In this document: one piece after another, positions 54,704 through 63,329 of the stretch
Position numbering within the stretch: the first letter of the stretch is position 1
How the letters are laid out: every line of letters begins with the position of its first letter
Origin: Dokdonia sinensis
GTDB lineage: Bacteria > Bacteroidota > Bacteroidia > Flavobacteriales > Flavobacteriaceae
Reading direction: 5' to 3'
Assembly (NCBI RefSeq): GCF_003688895.1
Contig: NZ_REFV01000001.1
Span: forward strand, 62,001 to 126,000
DNA: 64,000 nt
Position numbers and translations under genes: made by a program
The notes under the pieces: generated by a model
What the model saw: the letters and a program-made list of their open reading frames with translations, nothing else
Told to the model about the DNA's origin: nothing
Databases searched by the model: none

Positions 54704-55827
54704 CGATTAGGTTTTGAGATCAAGTTTGCACTAAAGATACTCAATTGAAAAAAAATGAGAAATAATTCGTTTAAAGGAAAAAACCAAGCGCAATCCTTCT
54801 CTTGTAACCTATATGCACTTACTCCTACTGCTATCCAAGCAATTAAGTATCTCAAGCCTATGATCGCTAAACAAATCTCCCATTGAAAACTTGTGAACAA
54901 TATGAGAAAAGCAGATAGGAAGAATAATAGCTGACTGCTATAAAAAATTGCTAGAAGAAATTTATCTGTCCATTTGTAGTATTTGGCAACATTTACGTGT
55001 CTACGTTTCTGAGTAAACCAGGCTCTGTAGCTCTTCTTAGCCTTGGATATCGTAAAACTCTCGTAATTCCAAATAGCAGTTGTATTTTGGGATGTAGCTG
55101 CCTGATTAACAAATAGATCGTCGTCGCCGCTTCTTATTTTAATATGATTAATAAAACCGCGTTGCTCGTAAAAAAGGTTTGTTGTGTAAGCAAGATTTCT
55201 ACCCACTCCCATATAAGGTTTTCCTCCAATTGCGTAGGAAAAGTATTGTACGGCTGTAAAAAGAGTCTCATATCGTATTAACTGATTAAGCAAAGAGCCT
55301 TTTACTTTTTCATAACCTCCGTAGCCTAAAACAATCTCTTTTTCTTGTGAAAAACCTCTGGCCATCTCGCGTATCCAATTTGATGTAGCTGGAACACAAT
55401 CTGCATCTGTAAAGAGAAGGTGCTCGTAGGCTGCGGCTTTAACACCTAAAGTGAGTGCGTATTTTTTATTTCCCCAGAAAGCCTCAACATTTACAACATT
55501 TACCTGCTTCACTCTCTTATCGCTTAGGGCAAATTGTTCCATCACTTCTTCTGTGTCGTCACTAGAAGCGTCGTTTATAAAAACGATCTGGAACTCGGGA
55601 TAATCCTGCTCTAAAAGTTTGGGAATATGCTTTTTTAGATTTTCAGCTTCATTTTTTGCGCAGACGATTACTGAAATAGGTGGTAATGCCGGGTTTAAAT
55701 TTTTTGAAAGTGCTTTTGTGGTATTCGCTTTCGCGAAAGCGAACCTGTAAAAAAAGAAATAGTAACACACGTTTACAGCGGTTACTATGATAAATAAATA
55801 AAATAGGTAGGGGTACAGATGTTCCAA
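54694..55827 (-). CDS. Membrane glycosyltransferase family 2
   Basis: 377 residues. One N-terminal helix, GT2 catalytic domain (ISVIVCAKNEAENLKKHIPKLL, FINDASSDDTEEVM, LLFTDADCVPATSNW with the DxD metal motif, then GYGGYEKV and the acceptor-side KRRHVNVAKYYK) and three or so C-terminal helices. Sugar donor and product unknown; processive polysaccharide or glycolipid synthesis fits the topology. Residues ~28-36 right after the first helix read RFAFAKANT from a palindrome copy. Overlaps the following sigma factor gene. Confidence 0.92.
   Translation of the reverse strand: MEHLYPYLFYLFIIVTAVNVCYYFFFYRFAFAKANTTKALSKNLNPALPPISVIVCAKNEAENLKKHIPKLLEQDYPEFQIVFINDASSDDTEEVMEQFALSDKRVKQVNVVNVEAFWGNKKYALTLGVKAAAYEHLLFTDADCVPATSNWIREMARGFSQEKEIVLGYGGYEKVKGSLLNQLIRYETLFTAVQYFSYAIGGKPYMGVGRNLAYTTNLFYEQRGFINHIKIRSGDDDLFVNQAATSQNTTAIWNYESFTISKAKKSYRAWFTQKRRHVNVAKYYKWTDKFLLAIFYSSQLLFFLSAFLILFTSFQWEICLAIIGLRYLIAWIAVGVSAYRLQEKDCAWFFPLNELFLIFFQLSIFSANLISKPNRWK
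55726..55741. repeat. Palindrome copy inside the glycosyltransferase gene (AFAKA frame)
   Basis: Perfect CGCTTTCGCGAAAGCG with TT/AA extensions, at the cytoplasmic end of the first membrane helix. Confidence 0.9.
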
Positions 55828-55833
55828 GATTGC

Positions 55834-56034
55834 CTACTGTTTCTCTACAGCACAGTCGCCCATCTCTTCTGGTAGTTTGCCACACATCCCACAAGCTTCT
55901 CCTTCTTTATTAAGAAAAGGGCTCTGACTCGCACAAGTACCAGCAAACTTACCGTCCTTTTTGCCCCATATTTTTATAGCAATTCCTGCGATGCCTAGGG
56001 CAAGTAATAATAATACAATTAAGAAAAGTTTCAT
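55834..56034 (-). CDS. Small Cys-rich membrane-anchored protein
   Basis: 66 residues from ATG 56034. One N-terminal helix (KLFLIVLLLLALGIAGIAI) followed by a short tail with five cysteines: GTCASQ, GEACGMCGK and GDC. The spacing CxxC plus flanking cysteines suggests metal or iron-sulfur binding or a thiol-redox site facing one side of the membrane; I know no characterised family member. It is the type often labelled membrane or secreted protein in flavobacteria. A perfect -7 box sits 16 bases upstream; the glycosyltransferase starts 7 bases after it. Confidence 0.75.
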   Translation of the reverse strand: MKLFLIVLLLLALGIAGIAIKIWGKKDGKFAGTCASQSPFLNKEGEACGMCGKLPEEMGDCAVEKQ

Positions 56035-56049
56035 AGCCTCAATTTTGTG

Positions 56050-56057
56050 CAAAGATA
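56050..56057 (-). promoter_or_regulatory. Candidate -7 box (TATCTTTG) of the Cys-rich gene
   Basis: Perfect TAnnTTTG giving a leader of ~12 bases; would drive the Cys-rich protein, glycosyltransferase, sigma factor and Nramp genes separately from the upstream sigma/anti-sigma pair. Confidence 0.45.
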
Positions 56058-56091
56058 CACAAATGCCAGGTTTTAAGAAAGTATGCAGCCC

Positions 56092-56856
56092 TTAGAAACT
56101 TACCTTAGACACCACACTTTCTTCTGTCGTTTCCTTACTTCCCCCTTTAGGTTCGATGGTGATGTTTAGACTTGCCATACGCTCACGGTAAGGAATCTCG
56201 ACAAGGTTATCTTTTGACATTTTAAGAATATCTAGCGGACGTAATTTTCCATCTACCTCTGCCCACATTTGGTAAACTTGATCATCCGGTAACTCAGGTA
56301 ATGCTACCACATTTACATAAGATTTTTTTTCGAGTTCATTTACGTAAGCGACCATTTCTAATTTACGCGCTCTAGTATTTCCGCGCATAATATACTTTTG
56401 AGTTTCCGTACTATTAAGAATCATAAATTGCTCCTCTACAGATTGTAGTGATTCTCTATTTGAAACGATATCGTCGCTTAGTTGTTCTAAAAGTTCATTA
56501 TATACATAACGATCTTCCATTAGAGCTTGGTTTTGATCCCAAAATAAATAAGTAACAAAACTAAATATAACAGCTACGCCACAAGCTACAACTGCAATCC
56601 AAGGAAAAATACGCTCTTTCTTAGGCTTAGCTTTTATAGATTTCATTATCGAAGTTTTAAGCTCTTCGGGAGCTGCTACAGCATACGAACTTGCATAATC
56701 TTCAAGGTTTTTTTGAAGCTCGTTGTAGGTTTCCTTAACCTCTGGATATTTAGCAATGTAATGTTCAACTTCTTGGGATTCTATAGGGGAGGTGGTCCCC
56801 ATAAGGTATCGTTCTAGCAAATCGCCTTCCAAAAACGTTGTTACTCTCTGATTCAT
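56092..56856 (-). CDS. Anti-sigma factor (RskA-like)
   Basis: 254 residues. N-terminal zinc-less anti-sigma helix bundle (LLERYLMGTTSPIESQEVEHYIAKYPEV), one membrane helix (~87-105, FPWIAVVACGVAVIFSFVTYLFW) and an extracytoplasmic RskA domain (VVALPELPDDQVYQMWAEVDGKLRPLDIL). It should hold the partner sigma factor at the membrane until a signal arrives; RskA-type proteins are released by proteolysis. It overlaps the sigma factor gene by 4 bases, marking that gene as its target. Confidence 0.9.
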   Translation of the reverse strand: MNQRVTTFLEGDLLERYLMGTTSPIESQEVEHYIAKYPEVKETYNELQKNLEDYASSYAVAAPEELKTSIMKSIKAKPKKERIFPWIAVVACGVAVIFSFVTYLFWDQNQALMEDRYVYNELLEQLSDDIVSNRESLQSVEEQFMILNSTETQKYIMRGNTRARKLEMVAYVNELEKKSYVNVVALPELPDDQVYQMWAEVDGKLRPLDILKMSKDNLVEIPYRERMASLNITIEPKGGSKETTEESVVSKVSF

Positions 56857-57404
56857 AATGATATTAAAACAATTAATATTCCAAACAACTTACGCATTTC
56901 TCTAAGCCCAATCTTAAGGCGTGACTTTACAGTTCCTAACGGGATATTTAACTCATCACTAGCCTCCTGCTGAGTCATTCCTTGAAAAAATAAGGCGTCT
57001 ATAACCACCTTGTATTTTTCTTCAAGCCCACTTGCGTGATGCTCTATGTCTAGATGCTCTATGGCGAGTTGCGTGGTTGGTATGTGATATACGTTAGAAT
57101 CGTCCGTTTGGATTTCTTTAGCCATTTTTCTTTTGCGACTTCTTATAGCGTCTATGGCTGTGTTTTGAACTACTCGAAAAAGCCAGGTAAAGAGTCTCGC
57201 TTTGCCTTCATCATATTTGTGAGCATTTTTCCAAATTTTTACAAAAGCATCCTGCAATACGTCTTGAGCGAGTGCGTCATCTTTAGTAACTTTAATGGCA
57301 ACTCCATAAAGTGCGTCTGCATAGTGGTCATATAGGAGACCTATGGCACGTTCGTCTTGAGCTCTGAGCAACTCAACGATATGTCTTTCGATGAATGGTT
57401 TCAA
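56853..57404 (-). CDS. ECF-type sigma factor paired with RskA-like anti-sigma
   Basis: 183 residues, TTG start at 57404. Region 2 (LYDHYADALYGVAIKVTKDDALAQDVLQDAFVKIWKN, LFTWLFRVVQNTAIDAIRSRKRKM) and region 4 (VIDALFFQGMTQQEASDELNIPLGTVKSRLKIGLREMRKL) match SigK-like ECF factors. With the anti-sigma gene it forms a standard two-gene signalling unit. The 298-base region upstream (57405-57702) has a strong inverted repeat that might be its operator or a terminator. Confidence 0.93.
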   Translation of the reverse strand: MKPFIERHIVELLRAQDERAIGLLYDHYADALYGVAIKVTKDDALAQDVLQDAFVKIWKNAHKYDEGKARLFTWLFRVVQNTAIDAIRSRKRKMAKEIQTDDSNVYHIPTTQLAIEHLDIEHHASGLEEKYKVVIDALFFQGMTQQEASDELNIPLGTVKSRLKIGLREMRKLFGILIVLISL

Positions 57405-57473
57405 AAAATGTAGATTGTTGGTTTGAATAAAAGTTTAGGGGTAATCTACTCGCTATACTTAAATATACAGCGT

Positions 57474-57509
57474 TTAAATAAGAAACGAAATATTTTCGTT
57501 TTTATTTAA
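57474..57509. repeat. AT-rich inverted repeat upstream of the sigma/anti-sigma pair
   Basis: 57474-57490 pairs with 57494-57509 over 16 positions with one bulge and one G-U, ~70 bases before the sigma start. Confidence 0.6.
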
Positions 57510-57664
57510 CTCAAACATAAAATCTATAAATTAGTATTGATTATGAACGACATAGAGTTTGTAACAACTCTTTAGAATAATGCTATTTAAAGCTAAAAGA
57601 GGATAGATTCTAAAATATCAATGTTTTATAAATGCAAATTGAATAGCGTTTACTTTTGTATAAA

Positions 57665-57684
57665 TACGCTTTCGCGAAAGCGTA
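57665..57684. repeat. TTTCGCGAAA-core palindrome, intergenic copy after murB
   Basis: Perfect 20-base palindrome 18 bases past the murB stop; with A/T flanks it might also serve as the murB terminator hairpin. Confidence 0.9.
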
Positions 57685-57702
57685 CTCATCACCATCGCTA
57701 CA

Positions 57703-58722
57703 TCAAATCACGTTTACCTCTGGCTCAATATGCAGTCCAAATTTATCTTCAACAGTTTTCTGAATATGTATCGCCAAATTCCAAATCTCTTCTCCTGTAG
57801 CGTTACCGTGATTTACCAACACCAACGCCTGTTTGTCGTGTACTCCGGCATCCCCAAAGCGTTTACCTTTAAAGCCAGCTTGCTCGATAAGCCAACCCGC
57901 TGGAACCTTTACCGTATCTTGGGCAACAGGGTAAAATGGAACGGTGGGGAATTTTTTGCGCAAACGTGTAAATACTTTTTGAGAAATAATTGGATTTTTA
58001 AAGAAACTCCCGCTATTTCCTATTTTCCTAGGGTCTGGAAGTTTAGACTTTCGTATGGTTATTACCGCATCCGAAACGTCTTTTATCGTTGGAACATCAA
58101 TACCTCTATCTACCAGCGTATCGTAAATAGCACCATACTCTGTATGTAAAATGTGGTTTTTTTTAGTTAACCTAAAAGTTACTGAAGTAATAATGTATTT
58201 ATCCTTAAGTGTATTCTTAAATACAGAATCACGATAGCCAAAAGCGCAATCCTCCAGATAAAAAGTGGCTTCTTCAAAAGATTCTCTGTGGATCGCTGTA
58301 CACGAGTGGAAAACATCCTTTAGTTCTACGCCGTAAGCACCTATATTTTGAATGGGAGACGTTCCCACATTTCCTGGAATAAGTGAGAGATTCTCAACAC
58401 CTCCCAAATTATTACTGACACAATAAAGTACGAACTCGTGCCAGTTTTCTCCGCCAGCAACTCTTAATAAAACTTCGTCCTCAGAAAAAGAATCATCTAC
58501 AATCTCCATTCCCTTAAAGTCTAAATGAATTACGAGACGGTCAATGTCTTTAGTAAGTAACATATTGCTCCCTCCACTTATGATAAAGGGATTCTTATAT
58601 TCTTTGTGACCGAGCACTTTTTTAAGTTCACTCACAGTATGTACACTCACAAGGTATCTCGCAATAACGTCGATGCCGAATGTGTTGTACTCTCTAAGAG
58701 AAACGTGCTCTTTAATGTTCAT
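57703..58722 (-). CDS. murB: UDP-N-acetylenolpyruvoylglucosamine reductase
   Basis: 339 residues, type I (E. coli-like) length. FAD-binding domain with NTFGIDVIARYLVSV and SGGSNMLLT; NIGAYGVELKDVF; the catalytic region GNSGSFFKNPIIS (Ser as proton donor) and the final EPEVNVI with catalytic Glu. Completes UDP-MurNAc synthesis for peptidoglycan with NADPH. Overlaps the aminotransferase stop by one base, so the two are co-translated. Confidence 0.97.
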   Translation of the reverse strand: MNIKEHVSLREYNTFGIDVIARYLVSVHTVSELKKVLGHKEYKNPFIISGGSNMLLTKDIDRLVIHLDFKGMEIVDDSFSEDEVLLRVAGGENWHEFVLYCVSNNLGGVENLSLIPGNVGTSPIQNIGAYGVELKDVFHSCTAIHRESFEEATFYLEDCAFGYRDSVFKNTLKDKYIITSVTFRLTKKNHILHTEYGAIYDTLVDRGIDVPTIKDVSDAVITIRKSKLPDPRKIGNSGSFFKNPIISQKVFTRLRKKFPTVPFYPVAQDTVKVPAGWLIEQAGFKGKRFGDAGVHDKQALVLVNHGNATGEEIWNLAIHIQKTVEDKFGLHIEPEVNVI

Positions 58723-59912
58723 TAATCTTTGTATTGCTGTAGTGCTACGGCGAGAATTTCGATAGCCTCTTTAAGTGCTTTTTCCTCTAGAACGTAAGCG
58801 ATACGCACCTGGTTAAGCCCTACGCCATCGCTACTGTAAAATCCAGCAGCTGGTGCGACCATAATTGTTTTTCCGTTATAATCAAAGGACTCTAACAACC
58901 ATTGTGCAAAGGCATCTGCGTTTTTTACGGGTAACTCTGCGATACAATAAAATGCGCCTTTAGGCTTTGCTACTTTTACACCAGGTATTTTTTCAAGGCC
59001 CGATACAAGCGTATTTCTTCTAGAAACATACTCTGCTATCACCTCATCAAAATAAGTTTGAGGAGTATCTAGTGCTGCTTCGGCAGCAATCTGTGCTAAA
59101 GTGGGTGGGCTCAATCTTGCCTGTGCAAACTTCATTGCCGTGGCCATTAGCTCCTTATTTCTACTAACGATACATCCTATACGCGCACCGCACATAGAAA
59201 AACGTTTAGAGACAGAATCTATCATAATTGCGTGATCATCGATATCACGCTCTGCCATTATAGAGTGATGTTTCAATCCATCATAAGCAAACTCTCTATA
59301 CACCTCATCTGCAATAAGAAAAAGGTCGTGTTTCTTAACAAGTTCAGCGAGCTGGCGTATCTCTTCTTGACTGTACAAATATCCTGTTGGGTTACCAGGA
59401 TTACAGATAACAATTGCCTTGGTTTTACCTGTAATTAGCTTTTCAAAATCCGAAATCGGAGGAAGTGCAAAACCTTCATCCAACGTCGAGATAACAGGAA
59501 CAACTTTTACCCCACTTGCTGTTGCAAATCCGTTATAATTTGCATAAAATGGCTCTGGAATTATAATCTCATCTCCTGGATCTGTCACGCTCCCCATAGC
59601 AAACAATAGTGCCTCAGAACCTCCAGTAGATATAATGATATCTTCGCTTCCCACCTCTATACCGTGTTTTTGGTAATAGGCTGCAAGTTTATTTCTATAG
59701 GATTGAAATCCAGCACTATGACTGTATTCTAGCACTTGCAAATCTGTATTCCTAACGGCGTCTATTGCTCCCTTAGGCGTTTTTATATCTGGCTGTCCGA
59801 TGTTGAGATGATGAATCGCTATTCCCCTTGATTTTGCCTTTTCCGCAAAGGGTACTAGTTTACGTATAGGAGATTGAGGCATTGCAAGCCCCTTTTGAGA
59901 TATTACTGGCAT
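58722..59912 (-). CDS. Pyridoxal-phosphate aminotransferase (class I, AspC/AlaT-like)
   Basis: 396 residues. Class I/II aminotransferase pattern: LNIGQPDIKTP, STGGSEALLFAMG, CNPGNPTGYLYS, LIADEVYREFAY and the PLP Lys in IDSVSKRFSMCGARIG, with the terminal substrate Arg in LNQVRIAYVLE. Likely aspartate or broad-specificity aminotransferase; donor not determinable. Starts at ATG 59912; coupled to murB. A diverged palindrome lies ~55 bases upstream. Confidence 0.92.
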   Translation of the reverse strand: MPVISQKGLAMPQSPIRKLVPFAEKAKSRGIAIHHLNIGQPDIKTPKGAIDAVRNTDLQVLEYSHSAGFQSYRNKLAAYYQKHGIEVGSEDIIISTGGSEALLFAMGSVTDPGDEIIIPEPFYANYNGFATASGVKVVPVISTLDEGFALPPISDFEKLITGKTKAIVICNPGNPTGYLYSQEEIRQLAELVKKHDLFLIADEVYREFAYDGLKHHSIMAERDIDDHAIMIDSVSKRFSMCGARIGCIVSRNKELMATAMKFAQARLSPPTLAQIAAEAALDTPQTYFDEVIAEYVSRRNTLVSGLEKIPGVKVAKPKGAFYCIAELPVKNADAFAQWLLESFDYNGKTIMVAPAAGFYSSDGVGLNQVRIAYVLEEKALKEAIEILAVALQQYKD

Positions 59913-59965
59913 TCTTTTATTTTTTTAGCGTTGCAAAAATGCAAAAAATAAGAGAGTTTATAGAT

Positions 59966-59986
59966 AAGCTTTCGCGAAAATAGCTT
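59966..59986. repeat. Diverged TTTCGCGAAA palindrome with AAGCT/AGCTT outer arms
   Basis: AAGCTTTCGCGAAAATAGCTT: intact 10-base core, broken inner right arm, still self-complementary at its ends. Confidence 0.7.
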
Positions 59987-60048
59987 CTCCTTAACGAACA
60001 TTTAGCAATGAAAATACAATTTGACAAGTTTCAAAAAATGACATAAAA

Positions 60049-60070
60049 AAAGCCACCCGAAGGTGGCTTT
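60049..60070 (-). terminator. Terminator of the DUF1573 gene
   Basis: AAAGCCACC and GGTGGCTTT stem with a CGAA loop, 20 bases past the stop, flanked by A-run. Confidence 0.85.
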
Positions 60071-60090
60071 CTAAATTTGTGATTTTAGGA

Positions 60091-60513
60091 CTAGTTTCCG
60101 TTTATGGGACCGTCACCTTTTTTCTCTAACGGACTGGCTTCAGGAAGTACTTTACCCTTAATTTTTAAGGTGTAAGGCGTTTCAGACGCGTTCGTATATA
60201 CTGTGATCGTTTTTCTAATAGGCCCAGGACGTTTTGTGTCATACTTTACTTTAATGACATCACTAGCTCCAGGCTGAATAGGATCTTCAGGTTTTTCAGG
60301 GATTGTACATCCACAAGTAGAATATACTCTCGCCACGATCAAAACATCGTCTCCGGTGTTTGTAAATTTAAATTCACGTACACCATCTGCACCATATTCA
60401 ACTTCGCCATAATCTACCACATCTGATTCAAATGTGATTTCGGCTTTCTTTTCTTGTGCTTGAATACCAAAACTTAATAGTCCAGCAACAAACAAAAACA
60501 TTAGTTTTTTCAT
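60091..60513 (-). CDS. DUF1573 secreted protein
   Basis: 140 residues from ATG 60513, which gives a signal peptide (KKLMFLFVAGLLSFGIQAQ); upstream codons in frame do not. The single DUF1573 immunoglobulin-like domain has FESDVVDYGEVEYGADGVREFKFTNTG in outline and the typical STCGCTIPE Cys pair followed by KVKYDTKRPGPIRKTITVYTN. Periplasmic or surface protein, function unestablished. Single gene with its own terminator, divergent from valS. Confidence 0.92.
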   Translation of the reverse strand: MKKLMFLFVAGLLSFGIQAQEKKAEITFESDVVDYGEVEYGADGVREFKFTNTGDDVLIVARVYSTCGCTIPEKPEDPIQPGASDVIKVKYDTKRPGPIRKTITVYTNASETPYTLKIKGKVLPEASPLEKKGDGPINGN

Positions 60514-60651
60514 AATTTCTAATCTTTGAGGATTGTAAAAGTAGTTAGAAAACATCCAGCTACCAAAAAATCATATTAACAATAGGTCAACATCATACTG
60601 ATGTTGCTTCAAAAAGAAGCGCTGGAAATTCTTTTATCCTACTCTTATTCC

Positions 60652-60659
60652 TACTTTTG
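60652..60659 (+). promoter_or_regulatory. Candidate -7 box (TACTTTTG) of valS
   Basis: Perfect TAnnTTTG giving a ~27-base leader; no T-box or other leader structure seen. Confidence 0.45.
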
Positions 60660-60690
60660 TTAACTTATTAGTCAACAATCAGACCAAACT

Positions 60691-63324
60691 ATGAGCATTG
60701 CTTCAAAATATGACGCTTCTATTGTAGAAGACAAGTGGTATAACTACTGGATGGAGAATAACTTCTTCCACTCTACACCAGACGAGAGAGAGCCTTACAC
60801 TATCGTAATACCTCCTCCTAACGTCACAGGAGTGCTACATATGGGACATATGCTCAACAACACCATACAAGATGTTTTAATACGTCGAGCACGATTATTA
60901 GGTAAAAATGCGTGCTGGGTGCCTGGTACAGACCACGCCTCTATCGCCACCGAGGCCAAAGTAGTTGCACGACTCAAAGAAAGAGGCATTAACAAGTCTG
61001 ACCTAACGAGAGAAGAATTTCTAGCCCACGCTTGGGAGTGGAAAGAAGAATATGGCGGAGTAATCCTTGATCAACTTAAAAAATTAGGTGCTTCCTGCGA
61101 TTGGGAGCGCACGGCATTTACGATGGACCCACATATGAGTGAGTCCGTTATAAAAACTTTTGTAGACCTGTACAATAAAGGACTCATTTACCGCGGGTAT
61201 CGCATGGTAAACTGGGATCCAGAGGCAAAGACGACCCTTTCTGACGAAGAGGTAATACACGAAGAGCGTCAGGGATTACTTTACTACCTAAATTATAAGA
61301 TCGAAGGTTCTGACGAGACGCTTACTATTGCAACTACACGTCCAGAAACTATTTTTGGAGATACAGCCATCTGCATTAACCCTACGGACGAACGTTTTAC
61401 CCATCTCAAAGGAAAAAAAGCGATTGTACCTATTTGCGGTCGTGTGATTCCAATTATAGAAGATGAGTATGTAGATCTGGAATTCGGTACAGGATGTCTT
61501 AAAGTAACTCCTGCTCACGATGAGAATGATAAAATGCTGGGTGATAAGCACGGGTTAGAAGTGGTTGATATTTTTAATGATGATGCTACGCTCAACAGTT
61601 TTGGGATGCATTATAATGGAGTAGACCGTTTTGACTGTCGTCGTGCGATTAAAAAAGAACTGGAAGATTTAGGCGTTCTCGTAAAAACCGAAAATCATGT
61701 AAATAAAGTTGGAACCTCAGAACGCACCAAAGCGGTTATCGAGCCTAGGCTCTCTGACCAATGGTTCCTAAAAATGAGCGAGCTTGTAAAACCAGCCATT
61801 AAGGCGGTTCTTGAAACAGGAGATGTAAAGCTTTTCCCAAAGAAATTTGAAAACACCTATCGTCACTGGATGGAAAACTGTCGCGACTGGAACATCTCGC
61901 GACAACTTTGGTGGGGACAGCAGATTCCGGCCTACTTTTATAGTGATGGCAAGGAGGACTTTGTGGTGGCAGAGACGATGGAGGAGGCGGTTACGCTTTC
62001 GCGAAAGCGTACAAACAACCCCAACCTTACTGCCGAAGATTTACGTCAAGACGAAGATGCACTAGATACTTGGTTTAGCTCTTGGCTGTGGCCTATGAGT
62101 GTTTTTGACGGCGTGCGCAATCCTGAAAATGAAGAATTTAAGTACTACTACCCTACTAACGATCTTGTAACTGGTCCCGATATTTTATTTTTCTGGGTGG
62201 CGCGTATGATTGTTGCGGGATATGAATATACGGGTGAGCGTCCGTTCGAAAATGTGTATTTGACAGGTCTTGTGCGTGATAAACAACGTCGCAAGATGTC
62301 AAAATCACTGGGGAATTCTCCAGATGCGCTTGGATTAATTAAGGATTACGGGGCAGACGGAATACGCGTGGGATTACTTTTAAGTAGCGCTGCGGGTAAT
62401 GATCTGATGTTTGACGAAGAGCTGTGTAATCAAGGAAAGGGGTTTGTAAACAAAATCTGGAACGCTTTCCGCCTTATTAAAGGGTGGGAAATAGATGATA
62501 CTATTGCTCAACCCGCACATAGTGTGCAAGGGTTAGAGTGGTACACAAACCGTTTTAACCAGACCTTACTGGAAATAGAAGACCATTTCTCTAAATACCG
62601 AATTTCTGACGCGCTTATGGCAAGTTATAAATTGGTATGGAACGACTTCTGTGGTTGGTTACTGGAAATAGTAAAACCAGAATACCAGAAACCGATCGAT
62701 CGAAAAACGTATGATGCGGTTATTGAGGCTCTAGAAAATAACTTGCGCATCCTACATCCATTTATTCCATTTGCCTCTGAGGAAATCTGGCAAACTATTA
62801 CCACCCGTACTCCTGAGCAGGCACTTATCGTAAACAGGTGGCCGGAAGGAGGAGCTGTAAACGACACTATCATTGCAGATTTTGACTATGCATCACAGGT
62901 GATTTCTGGAATTCGAAATATCAGAAAGAGCAAGAACATCGCCTTTAAAGATGCGATTGCTGTTCACGTGCTCAAGAATGAAGATTTCTCTGGAGATTAT
63001 GATACGATAATTGCAAAATTGGGTAATGTGAGTGATATCGCTTTCGCGAAAGCGCCAGTTGACGGAGCCTTATCCTTTAGAGTAAAGTCTAATGAATATT
63101 TCATACCGCTAGCGGGAGCCATAGACGTAGAAGCCGAAGTTGCCAAAATTGAGGAAGAACTCAAATACAATAAAGGTTTCTTGATGTCTGTAAGCAAGAA
63201 GCTCTCAAACGAGCGTTTTGTGAGCAACGCACCAGAAAAAGTTGTAGCGCTAGAAAAGCAAAAAATGGCAGATGCCGAGGCTAAAATTGAGGCGTTAGAA
63301 AAGAGATTGGCGAGTTTAAAGTAA
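60691..63324 (+). CDS. valS: Valine--tRNA ligase
   Basis: 877 residues. Class I synthetase: HIGH-type signature PPPNVTGVLHMGHM at ~45, editing domain with TTRPETIFGDTAI and GTGCLKVTPAHDENDK, KMSKS in RRKMSKSLGNSPD near 535, anticodon-binding domain, and the C-terminal coiled coil (~805-877) typical of ValRS. Two palindrome copies lie inside: one coding TLSRKRTNN (~433-440) just before the conserved QDEDALDTWFSSWLWP, the other coding IAFAKAPVD (~781-788) between the anticodon domain and the coiled coil. Both look like small surface insertions relative to the family. Confidence 0.98.
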   Translation: MSIASKYDASIVEDKWYNYWMENNFFHSTPDEREPYTIVIPPPNVTGVLHMGHMLNNTIQDVLIRRARLLGKNACWVPGTDHASIATEAKVVARLKERGINKSDLTREEFLAHAWEWKEEYGGVILDQLKKLGASCDWERTAFTMDPHMSESVIKTFVDLYNKGLIYRGYRMVNWDPEAKTTLSDEEVIHEERQGLLYYLNYKIEGSDETLTIATTRPETIFGDTAICINPTDERFTHLKGKKAIVPICGRVIPIIEDEYVDLEFGTGCLKVTPAHDENDKMLGDKHGLEVVDIFNDDATLNSFGMHYNGVDRFDCRRAIKKELEDLGVLVKTENHVNKVGTSERTKAVIEPRLSDQWFLKMSELVKPAIKAVLETGDVKLFPKKFENTYRHWMENCRDWNISRQLWWGQQIPAYFYSDGKEDFVVAETMEEAVTLSRKRTNNPNLTAEDLRQDEDALDTWFSSWLWPMSVFDGVRNPENEEFKYYYPTNDLVTGPDILFFWVARMIVAGYEYTGERPFENVYLTGLVRDKQRRKMSKSLGNSPDALGLIKDYGADGIRVGLLLSSAAGNDLMFDEELCNQGKGFVNKIWNAFRLIKGWEIDDTIAQPAHSVQGLEWYTNRFNQTLLEIEDHFSKYRISDALMASYKLVWNDFCGWLLEIVKPEYQKPIDRKTYDAVIEALENNLRILHPFIPFASEEIWQTITTRTPEQALIVNRWPEGGAVNDTIIADFDYASQVISGIRNIRKSKNIAFKDAIAVHVLKNEDFSGDYDTIIAKLGNVSDIAFAKAPVDGALSFRVKSNEYFIPLAGAIDVEAEVAKIEEELKYNKGFLMSVSKKLSNERFVSNAPEKVVALEKQKMADAEAKIEALEKRLASLK
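61993..62010. repeat. Palindrome copy inside valS (LSRKR frame)
   Basis: Perfect full-arm ACGCTTTCGCGAAAGCGT, coding LSRKR at a loop ahead of the LDTWFSS block. Confidence 0.92.
63039..63054. repeat. Palindrome copy inside valS (AFAKA frame)
   Basis: Perfect CGCTTTCGCGAAAGCG, coding AFAKA in the linker before the coiled coil. Confidence 0.92.
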
Positions 63325-63329
63325 GCCTA

